Positions 40,092 to 42,887 of a stretch of 42,887 nt of DNA are shown in pieces (the stretch's first letter is position 1; each line of letters starts with the position of its first letter). The position numbers were made by a program, and so were the translations under genes. The stretch comes from Acrasis kona (lineage: Eukaryota; Heterolobosea; Eutetramitea; Acrasida; Acrasidae), in the NCBI GenBank assembly GCA_026419775.2, contig JAOPGA020001505.1, positions 1 through 42,887 on the forward strand, in the 5' to 3' direction. The notes under the pieces were generated by a model, which did no database searches, had not been told where the DNA came from, and saw nothing but the letters and a program-made list of their open reading frames with translations.

Positions 40092-41681
40092 CCCCCGAGT
40101 TTGTCATGCCCATCCACTCGCAGCAAGCACATTATTGAACACCTCCTCACCTGTGCTAACTCTACTTTTGGTACTATCGTTGCACCCTCTAAACCCTTCG
40201 AAAGCAGACCTATTCGCAAGGCGAGAAAAACGTTACGTTTTGCTCTAGAGGAACGTGACAACATCCTTAATGATGCGTTTGAGGCAGAATGCAGTGACGC
40301 TGGTTTTGTGATTGACCCAGACATAATTACCCCTGCACTGGATTATGTTGATGTCTGCACCAATGATCTTTTAGATACCGTCCACGGTGAACGCAAAAGC
40401 AAATTGGCCGACCATATCAGAGGCAGAAATCACAATTACCATGCCAACAAGAAGAAATGGTTCAACGCGATCAACTCTACCACTCGCACTTCCACTCTCT
40501 CTGCAGTCCTTGACGACAATGGTTCTATCTCTTATGACCACCGCACTGTACTGCCCAAAGTACGTCAAGAGTTAGAGAACTTCTACCTCCCAATACCCTC
40601 TGATAACCTGCCGCACTATTCCTCCATCAACCCCACCAAGTTTCTCCCCAATGACCTCACATCACTATTAACCAAACCTATTTCCCGTGATGAGATCAAT
40701 TTAACCCTCTCTACACTTCCCAGCTTTAAAGCCGCTGGTACTGATACAGTTCCTTATGAACTGTGGTCTCACGCTCCTCCAGAAGTTGTTGAAATTTTGA
40801 TATCCTTATTCAATGAATGCTTAACAACTAAAAGCGTTCCTGATGATTGGAAAAAGGGTAGAATCTGGCTCATCTACAAGAAAGGGTCAGGATATGTTGT
40901 TGACAACTACAGGCAGATTACACTACTTAACACCATTTATAAGATTTTTACAAAAATTCTTAATAATCGCTTATCTAGTGTATCAGAATCTGCTGGCCTC
41001 ATCAATGACTCACAAGGGGGTTTCAGACGTAATCGCAGTTGTGTTATGAAGATCAAAACACTTTTGAATGCCATTGACGATGCAAATACTTATAATCGCC
41101 CTATATATGTTTGCACCATCGATTTCTCAAAGGCGTTCGACTCCATTAGTCACCAGCTGCTTTTCAATGCACTGCGTCGCAAGGGCATTCCAGTTGAATT
41201 CATCGACATGATCGCTGGTCTCTACACCAATGCTACCAGCGATGTCATAACTGGAATTGGTACCACAGGCCCCTTCAAAGTGGACCGCGGTGTTAGACAG
41301 GGTGATATCCTCTCTCCTCTACTCTTCAACTTCTTCATTGATGATTTTGCTGACGAGGTTAACAAGCTAAAACTTGGTTATCGTTTCACTAACGATACCT
41401 CTCTGATTCTTTCCAGCTTGTTATACGCTGATGATGTTGCTCTTGCCTCTGATAACTTGGAACATCTCCAGGCACTTCTCACATATCTTGAGAAGACTAT
41501 CAGAGGCACCGGTTTGGAAATAAATGCATCAAAAACATACCTTTGCTGCAACCCAACTGCATTCCGCTTCAGTAATAACCGCCCTTCCATCACACTCTGC
41601 AATGCTACTATTACCTCTTTATTACCTACAGAGTGCATAAGGTATCTGGGCGCTCACTTTTCAGCCGATGTGTCCAGTTAA
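40092..41681 (+). pseudogene. LINE reverse transcriptase domain (5'-truncated, ends in frameshift)
   Basis: The frame is continuous with the upstream peptidase remnant, so no start belongs to the element. RT motifs in order: fingers 'WKKGRIWLIYKKGSGYVVDN' and 'YRQITLLNTIYKIFTKIL', 'SQGGFRRNRSC', motif A 'TIDFSKAFDSISH', motif B 'RGVRQGDILSPLLFNFFIDD', motif C 'LLYADDVAL', then 'GLEINASKTYL' and 'IRYLGAHFS'. All three catalytic Asp are present. The frame ends at 41681; the matching downstream frame begins at 41668 with a different phase, and the usual residues between 'YLGAHF' and the thumb are missing, so a short deletion with frameshift lies here. Confidence 0.88.
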
Positions 41682-42825
41682 CAGAAAGTTCTCCATCCTA
41701 CACCGACACCAACTGCCCATCAACCAACTAATCACTGCGGTTAACAGTATTATTATCCCTACGATAACATATGCTGGTGACTGCTTCAGTTGGACCAATG
41801 CTCAATTGAATAGGCTAGACAGTCTGATATCGTCCAATTTTATCAGGTATGACCAACATGTGACTATACTAACAGACTGCTTATCTGGCATTCAAGCTGT
41901 ACAGTCATATGAAAAGCTGGTAAATGTGGAACAACAGTTACAAATATGTGACAACCAACTACTTCATGCAATTGTCCAGGAAAAGAAGAGAGTTAAATCA
42001 TGTACCCTCAACTATGTTGAAGCTCATTCCAACATTCCTGGTAATGAAGAAGCTGACAAACTCGCAAAGCTTGGTTTGAAGAATCACCTCATCAGTAATA
42101 TCTGTCCACCTACTCACCTTGCTTTTGATCTTGTTTGTAACGGTGATGTTCCACACAAATCTGTTTGTCTTTTTGTCAAATCTTATTTGTCTTCCAAACG
42201 TGCTTACTCAGTTGACTACAAATATGACCTTCTACATGATGAATACCACATTAAAGCGTCTGTAGATATAGACAAATTAAACAAAAGCGAACAAAAATTC
42301 CTACTTCGCCTCCGCTCCAACCAGCTTTGCACTCTGTCAAAGATGCGTTACTGGAGCAACAATCCAAATTATGACACCAAATGTCCTCGGTGTCATTCAT
42401 CACATGAAGACCAGCAACATTTGCTTCTTGACTGTCGCTATAATAAAACTAAATTACATGATGCGATGGTCAGAATCAATAAGGTTATCCAGGATAATCT
42501 GAAACCTGGCTTTGTTATTCGAGGCATTTTTAAATTTTGGGGAGCGCCATATTATTTGACGCAGCGTGGAATTGAAGGAAGCGAAGAAATGTCAGAGTTG
42601 CCAGAAGATTGGAAGAGGTCCATTTATGCTAGTTTGCTAGGATATGTTAGTATGGACACTTTCAAGCGATTCATCAAGCACTTTAGAGTTCTCAAGCCTC
42701 TCTCTGTACTCCGAAAAATACTCTACAATACTCATGGAAACTTCCGTTCCATTTGGACCGCTCGATGTGTTTACAAGGCAAACTGTGAACACAAGCAATC
42801 ACCTTCTGGTGATTTGTATATATAA
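41668..42825 (+). pseudogene. LINE C-terminal part: thumb, partial RNase H, Cys/His motif
   Basis: A 385-codon frame. It starts in the RT thumb ('ILHRHQLPINQLITAVNSII', 'TYAGDCFSWTNAQLNRLD'), then jumps directly to the middle of RNase H ('HVTILTDCLSGIQAVQSYEK' with the second catalytic Asp, and 'EAHSNIPGNEEADKLAKLG' with the conserved His/Asn/Asp). The first RNase H strand with its DGS motif is absent between 'SSNFIR' and 'YDQHV', which points to an internal deletion of roughly 100-150 residues. Further on, 'CPRCHSSHEDQQHLLLDC' is a C-x2-C-x7-H-x4-C knuckle common after RNase H in LINEs. It ends at TAA 42825. Confidence 0.85.
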
Positions 42826-42867
42826 TTTTTTGTTGTAAGGTAACTCATCAATAACTATGTACGGGGG

Positions 42868-42887
42868 TTGGTAAAACTACCAATAAA
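42868..42887 (+). other. LINE 3'-terminal hairpin and ATAAA tail
   Basis: TTGGTA and TACCAA form a perfect 6-bp stem (plus a possible G-T pair) around an AAAC loop, immediately followed by the tail ATAAA at the last base of the window. Placement at the 3' end of the RT-bearing element suggests the RT template-recognition hairpin. Whether more tail repeats follow cannot be seen. Confidence 0.65.

Larger units (their letters stand above)
40092..42887 (+). mobile_element. 5'-truncated LINE (non-LTR retrotransposon) with RT and RNase H, reaching window end
   Basis: Base use shifts to a C-rich style at about 40092 ('PPSLSCPSTRSK' on), where the peptidase homology ends. The upstream endonuclease part and ORF1 are missing. 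The element holds a reverse transcriptase, a thumb, an incomplete RNase H and a Cys/His knuckle region, and ends at the window edge in a hairpin followed by ATAAA. The right-hand target duplication would lie outside the window, so the exact left boundary cannot be fixed. RNase H after RT places it near the I/Tad-like or related RNase H-bearing LINE clades; the clade is not determined. Confidence 0.85.

Noticed and set aside
1-42887. CRISPR arrays, tRNA or rRNA genes, riboswitches
   Set aside because: No regularly spaced repeats, cloverleaf-like segments or rRNA-like conserved blocks were seen on reading; a tRNA scan was not possible here.

Overview
This window is nuclear DNA from a compact eukaryotic (protist) genome using the standard genetic code; TAA, TAG and TGA all end genes. 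The coding gaps are tens to a few hundred bases, convergent genes can end 2 to 6 bases apart, and many genes carry tiny GT-AG introns, nearly all 35 to 45 nt long (37 is the commonest size). I resolved these introns by reading frame and family homology. The gene set (DOCK GEF, Rheb, APC6, a SPATA4-type CH protein typical of ciliated cells, CYP51 together with a plant-type cycloeucalenol cycloisomerase) suggests a free-living amoeboid or flagellated protist that makes sterols through cycloartenol. I cannot name the species.

Layout. 1-6 kb: the 3' part of a DOCK-family GEF, CYP51, and PPIL2 on the minus strand. 6-9 kb: a gene-poor stretch with one unrecognised multi-exon candidate (minus) and a decayed, possibly transposon-derived segment. 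9-17 kb: APC6/CDC16 (7 exons), prefoldin 4, a divergent CCT4, and a large F-box/TPR-like protein (minus). 17-24 kb: mitochondrial uL2 (minus), a long coiled-coil protein, a MAP kinase with a TNY activation motif (minus), an EF-hand/coiled-coil protein and cycloeucalenol cycloisomerase. 24-34 kb: two very small genes, a CH-domain plus helical-repeat protein, a hypothetical (minus), ribosomal protein eL20 (minus) with an outsize intron, a coiled-coil protein, mitochondrial EF-Tu and a ZC3H3-like zinc-finger protein. 34-37 kb: RNase P/MRP subunit POP4 (minus), a miniature lipin (minus), a 56-residue protein with an SHP (p97-binding) box, and Rheb (minus).

From about 37.2 kb to the end the window becomes a repeat-rich graveyard. 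A trypsin-like serine peptidase gene is broken twice by non-LTR retroelements. A 943-bp, 5'-truncated insert in reverse orientation carries an ORF1-like protein and is flanked by a perfect 16-bp target-site duplication. A 5'-truncated LINE (reverse transcriptase plus RNase H) then begins just where the peptidase would reach its catalytic serine. Both retroelements end in a short hairpin followed by an AATAAA-like tail.

I found no operon-like pathway cluster and no clearly new defence or enzymatic system. The most novel-looking items are the nested retroelement/peptidase locus, the shared 3' hairpin ends, the SHP-box microprotein, the minimal lipin, and the single 221-nt intron among otherwise 35-45-nt introns. 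All intron-exon models here were made by eye and need transcript support.
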